This document shows positions 25,350-36,600 of a stretch of 64,000 nt of DNA, piece after piece. The DNA comes from Verpa conica. Taxonomy: Eukaryota > Ascomycota > Pezizomycetes > Pezizales > Morchellaceae. The stretch is taken from contig JAUFSD010000002.1 in the NCBI GenBank assembly GCA_033030425.1, forward strand, positions 992,001 to 1,056,000, in the 5' to 3' direction. The translations under genes and the position numbers were made by a program. The first letter of the stretch is position 1; every line of letters begins with the position of its first letter. The notes under the pieces were generated by a model. That model did not search any database. It was not told the DNA's origin and worked only from the letters and a program-made list of their open reading frames with translations.

Positions 25350-26762
25350 CTAATATCCCGTGTACCGGGCATCGCACCGCATAGTATATTCGCGGGTGGA
25401 GGTAATGGATAAAGGGTTGTGTAACCAATTCTCGGCTTGCCGGCGATCTCAATATGATACGATCACTTCTCGCAATCACCTCCCACCAGGACAAAGAAAA
25501 GACATATGCGCAGACCAACAAGCATGGTAGATGTGACTGCGCGTGCGTTTGAGGCTCAAAGCGCAAGGATTATTGCCAGCTGGCCAGCTAGCTAGCCAAA
25601 AGGTCATACAAAAAGACGGCGTTTTAATAAATTGTGCGGCAATCGAAACAAAACATGAAAAATAGGAATGAGGTAGGAATCTCTCTTGGAGGCAGATGAT
25701 AGGTTCCGAAGATATGGTTAATTAGTTGACAAGTCGCGCCGCTGACTGCATACAATCCTTTACATGATGCACGGTATATGTATGTAGTACATTAGGATGA
25801 TTTATTTCCGCGAAGACTTTATGTCATCTTCAGCTTGTTAGGTACCACCACCGGTGCCACGAAACCGTATTAACATGTCATGTCACTCTGATGGGCTCTA
25901 AGGCTGCGCCTTTGGCCTGTCAATGTCTTGATGCCCCGCAAGGGGGCGGAAAGTGTTGATTCTGGTACAAGTTCCCACTGGTTAGGTACAGAGACAACAC
26001 TTTCTTGTCTGATATTGAGTATGAATAGGGAGGTCAAGTGCCACATGGCAGGGCAGTACCTAGAGTAGGTATAGATATAGAAATTTGTTAAAGGCCTCTC
26101 GCGGATGTATAATAAATAAAGCCCTTGAGTAGTTAGAGGTAACAATACCAGCGGGGAAACAGTACCGGTAGATGTACCGGGTACTTTACATTTGATCACG
26201 AACTCACTTGACCAACAAAACAAAATACATTTAGCAATTACCAATCCGCAAGGAAATGCTCGGAAGGTGGGAGAGGGGGGGAAACCAAGAAGAGGGGCTC
26301 CTCGCAAAATCTTCCGGGATGTGTTCTGCGAGAACGGGCACTGATGCAATCTGGCAGGAAAGAAGGAGGCTCCAACAAGGCGGGTCCATCGAATTGTTTC
26401 CCCCTCTCTTCCTTTTTACCAACATGAATTATCATTTTCGGCAGACAGTAAAGGCAAATCGTTAGCATCAGAACTCGCCGCTGTCGAAAATCCTTGCATA
26501 ACTACCGGTGCCTTGCGCCTCGCTCGACCCATCAGATTAGAAAAAAAACGTGATCATTGATGATCGCACGAAAGTCGCAGCAGTGTCTGTGTGTCTGCAT
26601 CTGCTGGGTCAGCCAGGGTTCCAAGTTGGTTCGGATGGATCTTCAAGCCTAAGCGAAATAGGAAACGAAGATGGTTAAATTTACATCTCAAGTACGGTAG
26701 GTCCCGAGGGTTTACTCATGTTACAGTACCTAGCTATGGCCTAAGCCACTCCAATGCGGGTT

Positions 26763-26817
26763 GGAAGGGGGGGAGGGAGGAGGGAGGAGGAGGGGAGAGG
26801 GAAAGGAAGCGGAGGGG
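26763..26817 (+). repeat. Purine-rich low-complexity tract
   Basis: A run of G and A of about 55 bases with a single C near its 3' end. It may be a promoter-associated polypurine tract or simple slippage sequence; no gene starts nearby. Confidence 0.7.
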
Positions 26818-28077
26818 TGATGAGAGGAGTGATAGTGGTGGGGTGGTACCAAATGTTCACTTTAGTCTATCACAGATGAGCACTCGTCAATGTCAAGCGG
26901 TGCGGCACACCACAACGCATGGAAACACCAGATGGCCATCTCCTCCCCCTAACTTCTAAGCCGCTCTCTGGCCACGTGGAACTTTTTTCTAGAATCACGC
27001 ATTTAGGGCCCGTACTACAAATAAATCTATATGCTACCGGAGGAGACCACCAAGACTCCAGAATTCTATCTATACCTACCACGTTAAACACTAGTGCACT
27101 TCTTCATGATGGTTTTTCTGCCTGTCAAGGCTTCTTTAATCTGGGCGCGTTCTGCTTGTCGTCCCACTCCCGTCGGAATTCTAGAGGGTGCCGACCGGGC
27201 GGCCTTATGTGAATTTAGGTGCGCGCATAATGAATATAGGCGCCATAATAAAACCGACCCTTTACTTTTAATTGCCTATATCCCTATTCGGTAGACTTTC
27301 CAATTTCGTCAAGAGTCATAAAATTAAGAGTTTCAATTGATTAAAGGTTTCTCGTTAACCGTAAGCCCAAGTTATACTATACATATAGTGCTCCTAAAAG
27401 AATTTACTCTAGACCTGTAGGAGTTAAGTTAGGGGAGTAAATTCCCAGGCTCGCTAAAATTAAAAAGTACATGTAGGTACTACGAGCACTGCATTATTAA
27501 GAACGGCATTGTTTATATCTAATCTCCTAAAACAGTCGCCAAAGTATTGTATACTGCATTATTGTAACTACGGTACTGGTTAGATAGTCGTACAAGTAAT
27601 TAACATCCGTTTCGTTTCGCCTGCCCAAATCCTTGCAGCGAATCTATTTGCTCCTCCAATATCCAAGCAACAACCAACGCTCTCCAGAGGCTAAGCAAAG
27701 CCCTCACGCCGAGCAAGAAGGGCAAACGATTAAAGCCAAACATGACGACTTTGCTCACAACCTCCGGAGAGTACTCACACATACCCCAGAAATCACATAA
27801 TCTCTTTCTTCTCGGTTTGTCTCGCTTCTCTAGTGTAATTTAGTGCCGAGGCTTACTCCGGCCGTTTCTAATGGCATAACCAACCAGCGCCCAAATTTCG
27901 ACACCTTTTTTTCTTTCTTTCTCCCTTTTCATTTTTCATTTTGCTGTACTGGGGGAACTGACTAACATGTCATCCTTAGACCTCTCACAAAAACTCTTCC
28001 AAGAGCCCCAGCCCAGTGGACCTAGCCTGAGGGGGAGGTGAGGCAGCAAGCCTTGAGGGAAGAAAGGGTTCCAAAAC

Positions 28078-28150
28078 CACCTAGTCTAGTGGTAAGGTAA
28101 CCTTACGGCAAAGATCCCACAATGGGGAACCCTCTTCAATGCAACCTGGC
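28078..28150 (+). repeat. Possible tRNA-derived short element (A box and B-box-like)
   Basis: TAGTCTAGTGG at 28082-28092 closely resembles the D-arm/A-box of eukaryotic tRNAs. CTTCAATGC at 28134-28142 differs from the B-box consensus GWTCRANNC only at its first base. Between them are a perfect 6-bp hairpin (28092-28106) and the word CCTTACGGCAA, which recurs at 30825-30835. There is no full cloverleaf, so an intact tRNA is excluded. A SINE-like relic is the best guess. Confidence 0.3.
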
Positions 28151-28454
28151 TGGGGTAGGAGGCTTCCATGAAAGTTCTTTACAGCTACAAAAAAAACAGA
28201 ATAGGGCCCGAAAGCCCAGGGCTGTATATAATCCTTCCCCCCGTCCAACGAACGGACCCCATCCTGTTTTACCAACTACAGAAACGAGAGTTAGAAACAG
28301 TTGAACCGTGCACTCTCGACTACCAAACAGAATCGGCCCCAAGGAGTACTCTTTATTATATTAAATTACGTTACGTCCCTCGTTTCCCCCCTCCCAATAC
28401 TATCATCACTACTACAAGCTTGCAGCTCCGGCAGCTCAGAAATTATTATATATC

Positions 28455-29724
28455 ATGTCTTCTTCATACAGACCAGTAGTTGCCATCGCCGGTTTGACTG
28501 GTGCACTGGGTCAAGCAACTCTTGATGCCCTTCTATCACCTCAGTCTGTGTCAAGTTTTCAGCTACCTATAAGAGTCCTTATGAGAGATCCATCAAATTT
28601 CCATGGCCCTGTTCATTCAGCTGGGATGGTATAGTTCCTTTTTTTATTTATTATTTACTTTTTAAAGTGGAGACTGATTTTGGTATATTCAGGCTGCATA
28701 CCTTGGTGTTGACTACGAAGACCCCGAAGTATTAGACGACGCTCTAGAGGGTGTTGATGTTGTCATTAACCTCCTTGGAAGTATGTTGAACATCCCTCTC
28801 TTTTTTTTTTTTTACTCGTTTCCCCCGGTTTCATGCTTCATGAAACCTCGTTTCCCCTTAAACCCTGCCCGCCCGCTCGTCTCGTTTTGACCTTTATTCA
28901 AGCGACCCAAATCAATGCGCATACCTGGATATGGATGAGTGAGGCTGACATGTGCGCATAAAGTGTACCCAAGATCATGGATCAGCCTTGGCGACGCCGC
29001 CTATCGATGTGGTGCGAAGTTGTACATTCCATCCGAATTGTAAGTGCTTCTAATGAGCTTCTCGAAGTACATCCAACACATACATACCTTATTCCTATGC
29101 CGGTCAATTCTTGTTATTTTTTTTCTTTTCATGCTTATTTTTTGATTTTTCCCGCCTTATAGTGGTCCTGATCACAGGATGTTCACCTTCCAGTCGCCGC
29201 TAGCGCGCAAGCAGGAGCAATCCCAGCGCTCACGCGAGGATGGTATTAAGACCGTTCAGATATTTTGTGGCATGCTCATGGAATATGTCATTCCATCAGG
29301 TACCTGGTTCGGTGTAGATCTCCCAAACCGACGGATTGATGCCGTTGTACCGGCCGGTCGTCCAGAGCCTAAAGTATCATTCACATCAATAGGCGACGTC
29401 GCCATGGCCATAGCATCGGTCGCCAGGCGCAGACCAAGCACCCTACCTGACGTGATTCATATATCCGGTGACTCCTGCACCTTGAGGCAGCTGGGAGAGT
29501 ACTGGCAGAATCTCACAAGATCAAGGGTCCACATTACAACAACCGATCTGGCCACATTCAAACAGTTCGTCATCGAAAGAAATTCTTCAAACGCCGCCCA
29601 ATACTATCAATTGGCCGCTGGTGAAGGGTTGTTAAATTATAGCACAATTCATGTAAATGATTGGCTGAGCGCTGGTGTTCAGTGGGAGTGGAAAACTATC
29701 CAGCAACAAATAGCCGGTAATTAG
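28455..29724 (+). CDS. NmrA-like / isoflavone-reductase-like NAD(P)-binding protein
   Basis: Four exons (28455-28628, 28693-28780, 28964-29039, 29163-29724) give 299 aa, the usual size for this atypical short-chain dehydrogenase group. The N-terminal Rossmann motif is AGLTGALGQ (GXXGXXG at residues 13-19). VLMRDP, GVDYEDPEVLDDALEGVDVVINLLG and YIPSEFGPDHR follow, each typical of NmrA/PCBER-type proteins. The C-terminal half (PKVSFTSIGDVAMAIASV) is the lid region. The protein probably binds NADPH and is either a small reductase or a redox-sensing regulator; the substrate is unknown. The third exon is the least certain: it uses an AAG acceptor at 28963 to keep phase and to give GMYPRSWISLGDAAYRCG. 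The motif lysine of the reductases cannot be placed with confidence. Confidence 0.82.
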
Positions 29725-31157
29725 TCTAGTCTAGCCTTTAGTTTTCTTTTTTTCTTTTTAGTTTCCCTTTTAATTCTTACTTATTTCTTTTTTCTTCTCC
29801 TTTCCGTTGAGTATTAGCAACTATCTTAGAGTTTGTAACTAAACAGTGCGTGTCAGCAAATCAGCCTCTGCGAAATCTTACCCAACAAAGATCAATGCCC
29901 GAGACTAGGGTAGCAAGAAGGATCAGGGAGGCAGAAGAGGCATTGGGAGAGCAGAGCTCTAGAGAGTTACAAGACGGTGGTGAGAAAAGAAGCGAGGAGG
30001 TGGATAGGGCACAGCTAGAAAGGAGGAGGAGGGCGCCTTGGAGAAGTTGCCGAAGTAATCAGGGCAGTGCAGGAGCTAGAAGCACAGGGACTGGTAGAGT
30101 CACTAAAAGAGCAATGAGGAAAAGAAAAGGAATGGATAATGGGTAACGAGAACGACAACACGACGAATGATCTAACATTAGAGCTTGGGATACAATTATA
30201 GAGTATAGATTTCTCTTGGAGTTTGGGATAAAGAAGTGTGGGAAAATTCATTCTGGGCTAGTTCCGGTTTCTTAGGCTTTAGGGAGTTGACGGCCAGTCG
30301 ATCTGGCTAATGATATTCAGCATAGCAGGGGCAGGAGAGATAACAGGGGGGTACAAGGGATCTTTTTCATTACTTTTCACTACATTGTGTTAGCTAGTTT
30401 TCCTTAATATATATCTTCTCTTTTCACAATAGAAATAGAACCACGTGGTGTCTATTAAAGATAAATATGGTGTATTGATTAGACGCTCTAGTTTTTTTTT
30501 CTTTTCTGTCGCTGACAGAGAATTTGACAAAACTGTTGAAGATCGTCTTTTTTTTTGTTGATGTTTTGATGTTTTGATATTTTGATATCCGCAGCACACC
30601 CCATATGGGGCTGTGCTCACTCGGTTGGCCCTCCGTGATTATTTTCGCAAACTCTAAAAGGCGCCGGCATTGCCTTATTCGGGCCGAGACTTGCACTCCC
30701 TTGCCGCTAAAAATTTTTATAAACCGCTTCGGATTCAGGTCCTGATCTGTCTCTAGCTGGCTGGCTGGTAATCATGGGTTGCTAACATCTAACTATAAGG
30801 CTGACGCTGATCTTGTGGCGGTGACCTTACGGCAACGGGAATGAAAGATCGGGATCCATTAACGCGGATGCACCTGGAATCTGGATGCTGGGATATCTTG
30901 CTTCTTTCACCGTCGGTAACTGTGTGGCGAGATGGTGAGAGTTGGAGGCACAAAGATGGTAGAGGTTGGGGTCCTTGGCCCCGTGGCCCCGTGGCCCGTG
31001 CACGCATTGACAGTTGAGGCTGATGAGAGGCTCTCGTGGAACCAACAAACTACATCCAATCCAACATCAGACAACACCAGAACATACGCGAAAAGGTCCG
31101 TATACAACTACAACCAAAAGTATTTCGAGTTACGCGGAGTTAGAGCAGTAAGCAAGG
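29725..31157. other. Intergenic region with a purine-rich open frame
   Basis: Downstream of the NmrA-like stop. A 98-codon purine-rich open frame at 29850-30146 encodes a highly charged helical-looking peptide (RRIREAEEALGEQ), and a second frame in the same stretch reads GEVAEVIRAVQELEAQGL before a stop. It may be a decayed coding relic, but no start, splice sites or homologous family could be fixed. Near 30825-30835 there is an 11-bp word shared with the element at 28.1 kb. The last 150 bp precede ARL2. Confidence 0.45.
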
Positions 31158-32188
31158 ATGTTGTCCATTCTCCGAAAGGCACAGTTGAAGGACAAGGAGA
31201 TGCGGGTGTTGATGCTGGGTCTGGATAACGCGGGGAAGACGACAATCGTCAAACATATTATGGATGAAGATGTCAATACTGTTAGCCCAACACTGGGCTT
31301 CATCATCAAGACGATTGATTACAAAGGGTAATATAAGCCCTCCGTTGTTTCATCTAACTATCTTTTTTTGGTATCCCCGGCCCTAGTGAAGAATGTCATT
31401 GCGCCCCATATCAAGTCTGAAGCTAATTGTTTCTCCGACACAGCTATAAGTTGAACATCTGTGAGTAGTCAGAAATAAAGCACGAACCAAGACTTTGATT
31501 CTCGAACCCCCACAGAAATATTGGGGACTCTGTTACCACTAACACCTTATTTGGGAAGTTATAAGGGGACGTTGGGGGCCAAAAGACTCTCCGTAGTTAC
31601 TGGAGAAATTATTTCGAAAAGACCGATTCCTTAATATGGGTCGTAGATGCTACTGATAGATTTCGTCTTGACGACTGTGCCACGGAACTTCATGGACTTC
31701 TCAAAGAAGAGGTATGCACCCCATTCCTCTTCCGGTCGCTGTCTATGCATTCCATATTCGTCCTGAAGGCATCAATCTCGAGATGAAAATAGTGTTAACA
31801 GGCGCTATTTGCCTTTTGGTAGAGATTACTCGGGGCAAGTTTACTAGTTTTTGCAAATAAGACTGATGTTGCTGGATGCATGACACATGATGAAATCCGA
31901 GAGGTAAGCGAGGTTGAAGATGAAACTCGTTAAAGCTGCCCGGGGGTGAAAATAAGAGAGATCGGAAGAGGCGAGCACAGCTCGCTTCACACGATTATAT
32001 CCCATCGTCATTCTCTACTGTTATTCATCCACATACGCTAACCTTTTCTGGTAAAGGGTCTCCAACTCGACGAAATCAAAACGCATAAATGGACAATACT
32101 GCCTTGCAGCGCTATGACAGGCAAAAATCTCCAAGAAGGATTAGACTGGGTCGTAAAAGACGCTCAAGAACGACTTTTCCTATACTAG
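31158..32188 (+). CDS. ARL2: ARL2-type small GTPase (Alp41/Cin4 group)
   Basis: Five exons (31158-31327, 31444-31460, 31566-31711, 31823-31903, 32057-32188) give 181 aa, matching Arl2 length. ARL2 proteins act with tubulin-folding cofactors and so affect microtubules. The P-loop is GLDNAGKT (residues 21-28). Switch I carries SPTLGF with Thr45, switch II is WDVGGQK (63-69), and the base-recognition motif is NKTD (123-126) followed by the CSAMTG loop. The second exon is only 17 nt and encodes YKLNI plus one base of the Trp codon. Its inclusion is required to join YKG to DVGGQ in frame. The protein starts MLSILRK and has no Gly2, so N-myristoylation is not expected, in keeping with the Arl2 group. 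NKTD replaces the usual NKQD, and Ile49 stands where many ARFs have Asn. Such changes occur in fungal Arl2, so I take the gene as functional. Confidence 0.9.
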
Positions 32189-33676
32189 AAATTCCTGTGG
32201 GCACATATTAGTACTGTACAGCTATAGTAGGTCGTAAACTACACCAAATACCTAATATACGTAACCGGGCAAACCCAATCATTGACCCGTTACACATGAT
32301 TACTGAGGCACACCCACCCGCCCAGGACAAAATAAGGATCAGATGAAACATCCATACCTCCAGAACCCAGGGACGTGGCCAGGATGCATAATAAATAAAA
32401 CCATTCCAGCGTTTTGAGACCCAGGTTCGCTCCTAGTTTGCATGATCACAACAGCTTCCCAAATAAACCCCCTAGTCAATTACGCGCCGCACAGCCTGAT
32501 TTCGACCGTCTGGATTAGTAGCCGTCGCTCAGGCGTATGGCTTGTCTCTTCGGCCAAGATGGGTTCCGTGGAATCTGCGCCGGACCCTCTCAACCGCGCC
32601 ACGATCAAATAAGATGAGGCGTTTACCAACATGTTCCCTGTCAAATCTATCTTGCGTGTATTTGTACAGATGAGATCCGAAGATAGCACATACCACATAA
32701 TACTTAAATGAGCCGCGCGCTCGGAATAACCCGCCAGTGTAAACGGTTAGGTCTCGGGGTACAGGTAGTGTACTATAGTCATGCAAATCTTTACTATTAG
32801 CGCTAAACAATAGGATTCTTATTACTTCCCCCCTCCCACGTCCCCTGGGTGATACAGTAAGATTTATATGTACTACATAACATATTTGGTGCTTGAAAGT
32901 GCTGGGTTGAGGGCTGTATAGGGGTAGCTTCAATTATTTCAATCACCACTCTTTTTATTTACCCTCATCTAGTTACTATACTTGTCATAAGTTACATGGT
33001 GGGAAATTAAGCTCAAAAGTGGTTAAAGGAGTCTACTCTGGGAACCCCTGCTATTCACAACGGAAGTCGAAAAAATTTAACCAAGGCATAGATATACTAA
33101 TAAGTCCCAACTTCACCATCACGTCCCCTCGTCTTCACCGATATGAGTGTTAAATGAGATCTAGGAACTTATTTCTATGCTCTTAAATACTTTTGGATGC
33201 TAAAAGTAGCTATCATGAGAGGGTGGGGCACTTCGGATGGGTAATTCATAGTTTTTCCGAATGCTCGTAACCTCGCTTCTATCACTAGCCTCCGATTGTA
33301 TGGAGAAAACATTATAGTAAGAGACTGCTCGAAAGACGAAAGAGAGAAAGAAAAAAACTAAAAGGTATAAAGCTATTCTGTTAGATATCACTCTTCTGTT
33401 TTACTGCCCCACTACATTTAATACGCGCAGACACACTGGATACAACCCCTTATTTAACGAAGAGCAGCGTGAGATGAATAAGAGAAAATACAAAAATCCT
33501 GCCAGTAACATAGAAATTAGATACCTACCTAAATAAGTCATAAGTCTTCAGAAAGAATAAGCTATAAAACAAAAAAGATGCCCCAAACCTAGGTTAATAA
33601 GAAAATACAACCCCTTAAATTTTACAAAAAAATAAACACCAGATGAACTTTCTTAACCCTAATGATAAACTCATCT
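32189..33676. other. Convergent intergenic region between ARL2 and CPS1
   Basis: AT-rich, with no supportable gene. It holds the 3' flanks of two genes that read toward each other. Open frames up to 134 codons at 32.5-32.9 kb show no family features. Confidence 0.55.
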
Positions 33677-36600
33677 TTACCTCGCTTGTCCATAACCTGA
33701 GTGTGCGCCATCATCTAAATTCATGTGCATGATGGCCTCAGTTGGATACGAATCATAGTCACTATGTGGTCTATCTGTACCGCCCGCTCCAACAACCATC
33801 AATGGTCTTGACCCACCTTCACCATACGAAGACCCATGCGATATTGATAGACGTTTGCTGCTTTTTGGTGGTGGTGTCGGCTCGGCTGTACTTGTTGCTA
33901 TTCCATATCCATTGTTGTCATCTGTCCACTGGTGGTGATGATGCTCGCTTCGCCCTTCGTCAATAGTTGGTGACTGCGTGCCATAGTGTGTGGGTAACTC
34001 GACAGGCGAATTGATTTCATTGTCTGCTAGCTCAACAGGGATATTAAGATCTAGTATAGACGGCTTCCCACCTGCCATTGGTATTTGCCCTACTACGGTT
34101 GGTGGTCGACCGCCTATGTTGTCTAGGTGGTCATGGTGGCTCCCGGAGCGATCATTGTCACGTATGCCAAATTGCGCAATTGTACGCCTTTTATAAATAA
34201 AATCATCAGTACATCACACTAATAAATAGGAGGATAGGGGATGTAATACATCTTACGCGTAACCCATGAAGCCAATATTTTCCCTCGTTGCTTCTCCCCA
34301 AGTCTTGACCTCGGGAAATCACCTTTACCCACAAAGGCGACGATATCAACAACTAGCTGGTGTTCGTCCAATATCGAGTTTACAATAACCGGTACCATAG
34401 ACGCCAGGTATGACTTAACCTTGACTTCAACTAATACTACGACGAGGCCACCAGCTTGGAACACTGCGCTTCCATTTGGGACGATATTTCGATGGCATCG
34501 CTCGACTGAGTACTCGATATCCATTGGGAAATGACTTAACCCATTAACTTCAAATGTTTCACCAATCCCGCCAAGCACAAATAGGATCTGCATCTCAACC
34601 TGCGCACCACCAGGCCCAATGGGCCTTGATACGGTGTGTAAGAACCCAAGGTCCCCAGTACGGACATAGGTTATTCTTGGATCACCGTCTGCTGTCTTTC
34701 CATTAAACCGCTCGACATCAAACGGATCATTCGATCCATAGAAAGTCTTCACACATGCTTCAGACTCAACCCAAATTTCACCATATTCACCAGTGTGACA
34801 AAGTAGACATGTTTCCGGGTTCACAATAGCCACCTGTGTCGATACCGGTACCATCCCAGAGTCTTGGACAAGGAGGGAGTTTGGAGATGTATCAGGATCA
34901 ACAGGATACACCAGACCCCTCCTAAGCGCCTTAGGGTCAAGCCATAGTTCTATGGGCTCGATACACATATATGACCGTGATGCAATCATAGGATTAAGAA
35001 CATGACTGTATATGGTGTTAATTGCAGTTCGATCGAGTCCAGAACCTGCGAAATGTAATCGAACTTTCTGGACTATACCATAAAGTCAGTTGTTTCTCTC
35101 ACCTTTCCCACAACGGGTAATTATAAACTAACATATATCAGCCCTTGGCCTTCCTTCACAAGAAATCATCATGTTCTTCAACTCGTGCATCGTGAACCCC
35201 TTCGCTGGCATACTCGCAATTGCATGATCTAGCATTTGTGGTGTCGCATACGTGTCCTTGATCTTATATCTTGATAGGGTTAAGAAAAGACTAAGTGGAT
35301 TCTGCGCGAAATCGATTGGCGAGACTAAATACGTCGGTGCTCCTATAGGGAAAAAGTTAAGGTTAGTAAGCTCTTAAGAAAAATACTTCCGAGTGCGATC
35401 CTATGATCGAACCCTTATCTCACTTAGTGCATTAAAAGAACTTACCAACAAAAACGCCCATCAACAAACTATACACAAACCCCACACCACTTGTGCTTCT
35501 CACACATCCCACCACTGGCCTACTACTTGTCATCTGGCATGTCTCCTTCATAACCTTACATATTCCCATCACTGTATCATGCCCCAGCCCTACCGCTATT
35601 CGCCGTTGGTCAGGTGTCCAATACGTCCACACTAGAGCCAACCATCCTGGCTGCACCCACGCCGGTTTCATCGTGAATCCGAGATCTCGGCACCCAGAAT
35701 TAGATTTCGGTGGCTTGGCAGTATTGTGGATTGGTGGTATGGTGGTCTTCAGAACTGCGGCGGACTGCTTCATGTGTGTGCTCAATGGCTTTGTTTTAAG
35801 AAGGTGGTCTACCTCCGCATTGACGAGGATCGCTTTAACATCGAAATCGCCGATCATATGCAAGAGCGCTGGGATGTCCTCGTTCAACCGGTTCTGGTCT
35901 AGGGGTGCGAGAGGAACTGCGACGACACCAAGACAGAAACATGCGTGGATTGCGTATACGAAGTCCTCGCTGTGGGTGTAAATGAGGATTACATGGTCTC
36001 CACTCTTGATTTTCCATTTATTTTTCATCATACTCGCTACGGCAGCGATCTTCATGTCTAGTTTTTTCCATGTAACGCCTTTGCCTTCCTTGCCACGATT
36101 ATCAATTGTACAATAAGAGAGCTCTTCGGATTGACGGGCGACACGCCATTGAAGGAGGTCGACAATGGAGGAGAAGTTTGTGAGTGGGGTCGAGGTCCGG
36201 TCGTCGATTACAACTTCACGGTAGTCGACGCCAGAGTATTGTTTTTCTTGCATCATGAGGATTTCTTGACGGGCTTGGGTTGCGAGGGGTGACCAGATAC
36301 CGCCAGAAGGGTCGATGCCGATAGGGAGGTTGAGGACTGCGCGGTGGACGCCGAATTTTACGTGTACGCAGGGGAGGGTGCCGGCGTCGAATTCTTTACG
36401 GCATAGCATATTCCCGATCTCTCTCCGGCCATTCTTTAACACCCGGGGTAGCGTATTCGGTGCGGTAATCATAACGCAGTAAACACGAAGGTGGTGCTCT
36501 TCTAGCAGTACATCCATACATCGCTCACTCAGCTGGTCTAACAACGCAATATCCAGCTGTCTCGCCACTCCACCGGCTGCTGTCGGTGCCGTCGACGCAG

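Larger units (their letters stand above)
24883..28454. other. Long intergenic region between divergent ALO1 and NmrA-like genes
   Basis: No gene supportable. It contains a 15-bp tandem duplication at 25321-25349, a purine-rich tract at 26763-26817, an AT-rich stretch at 27.2-27.6 kb, and a tRNA-like A-box element near 28082 within the upstream region of the NmrA-like gene. Small open frames on both strands show no domains. Confidence 0.55.
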
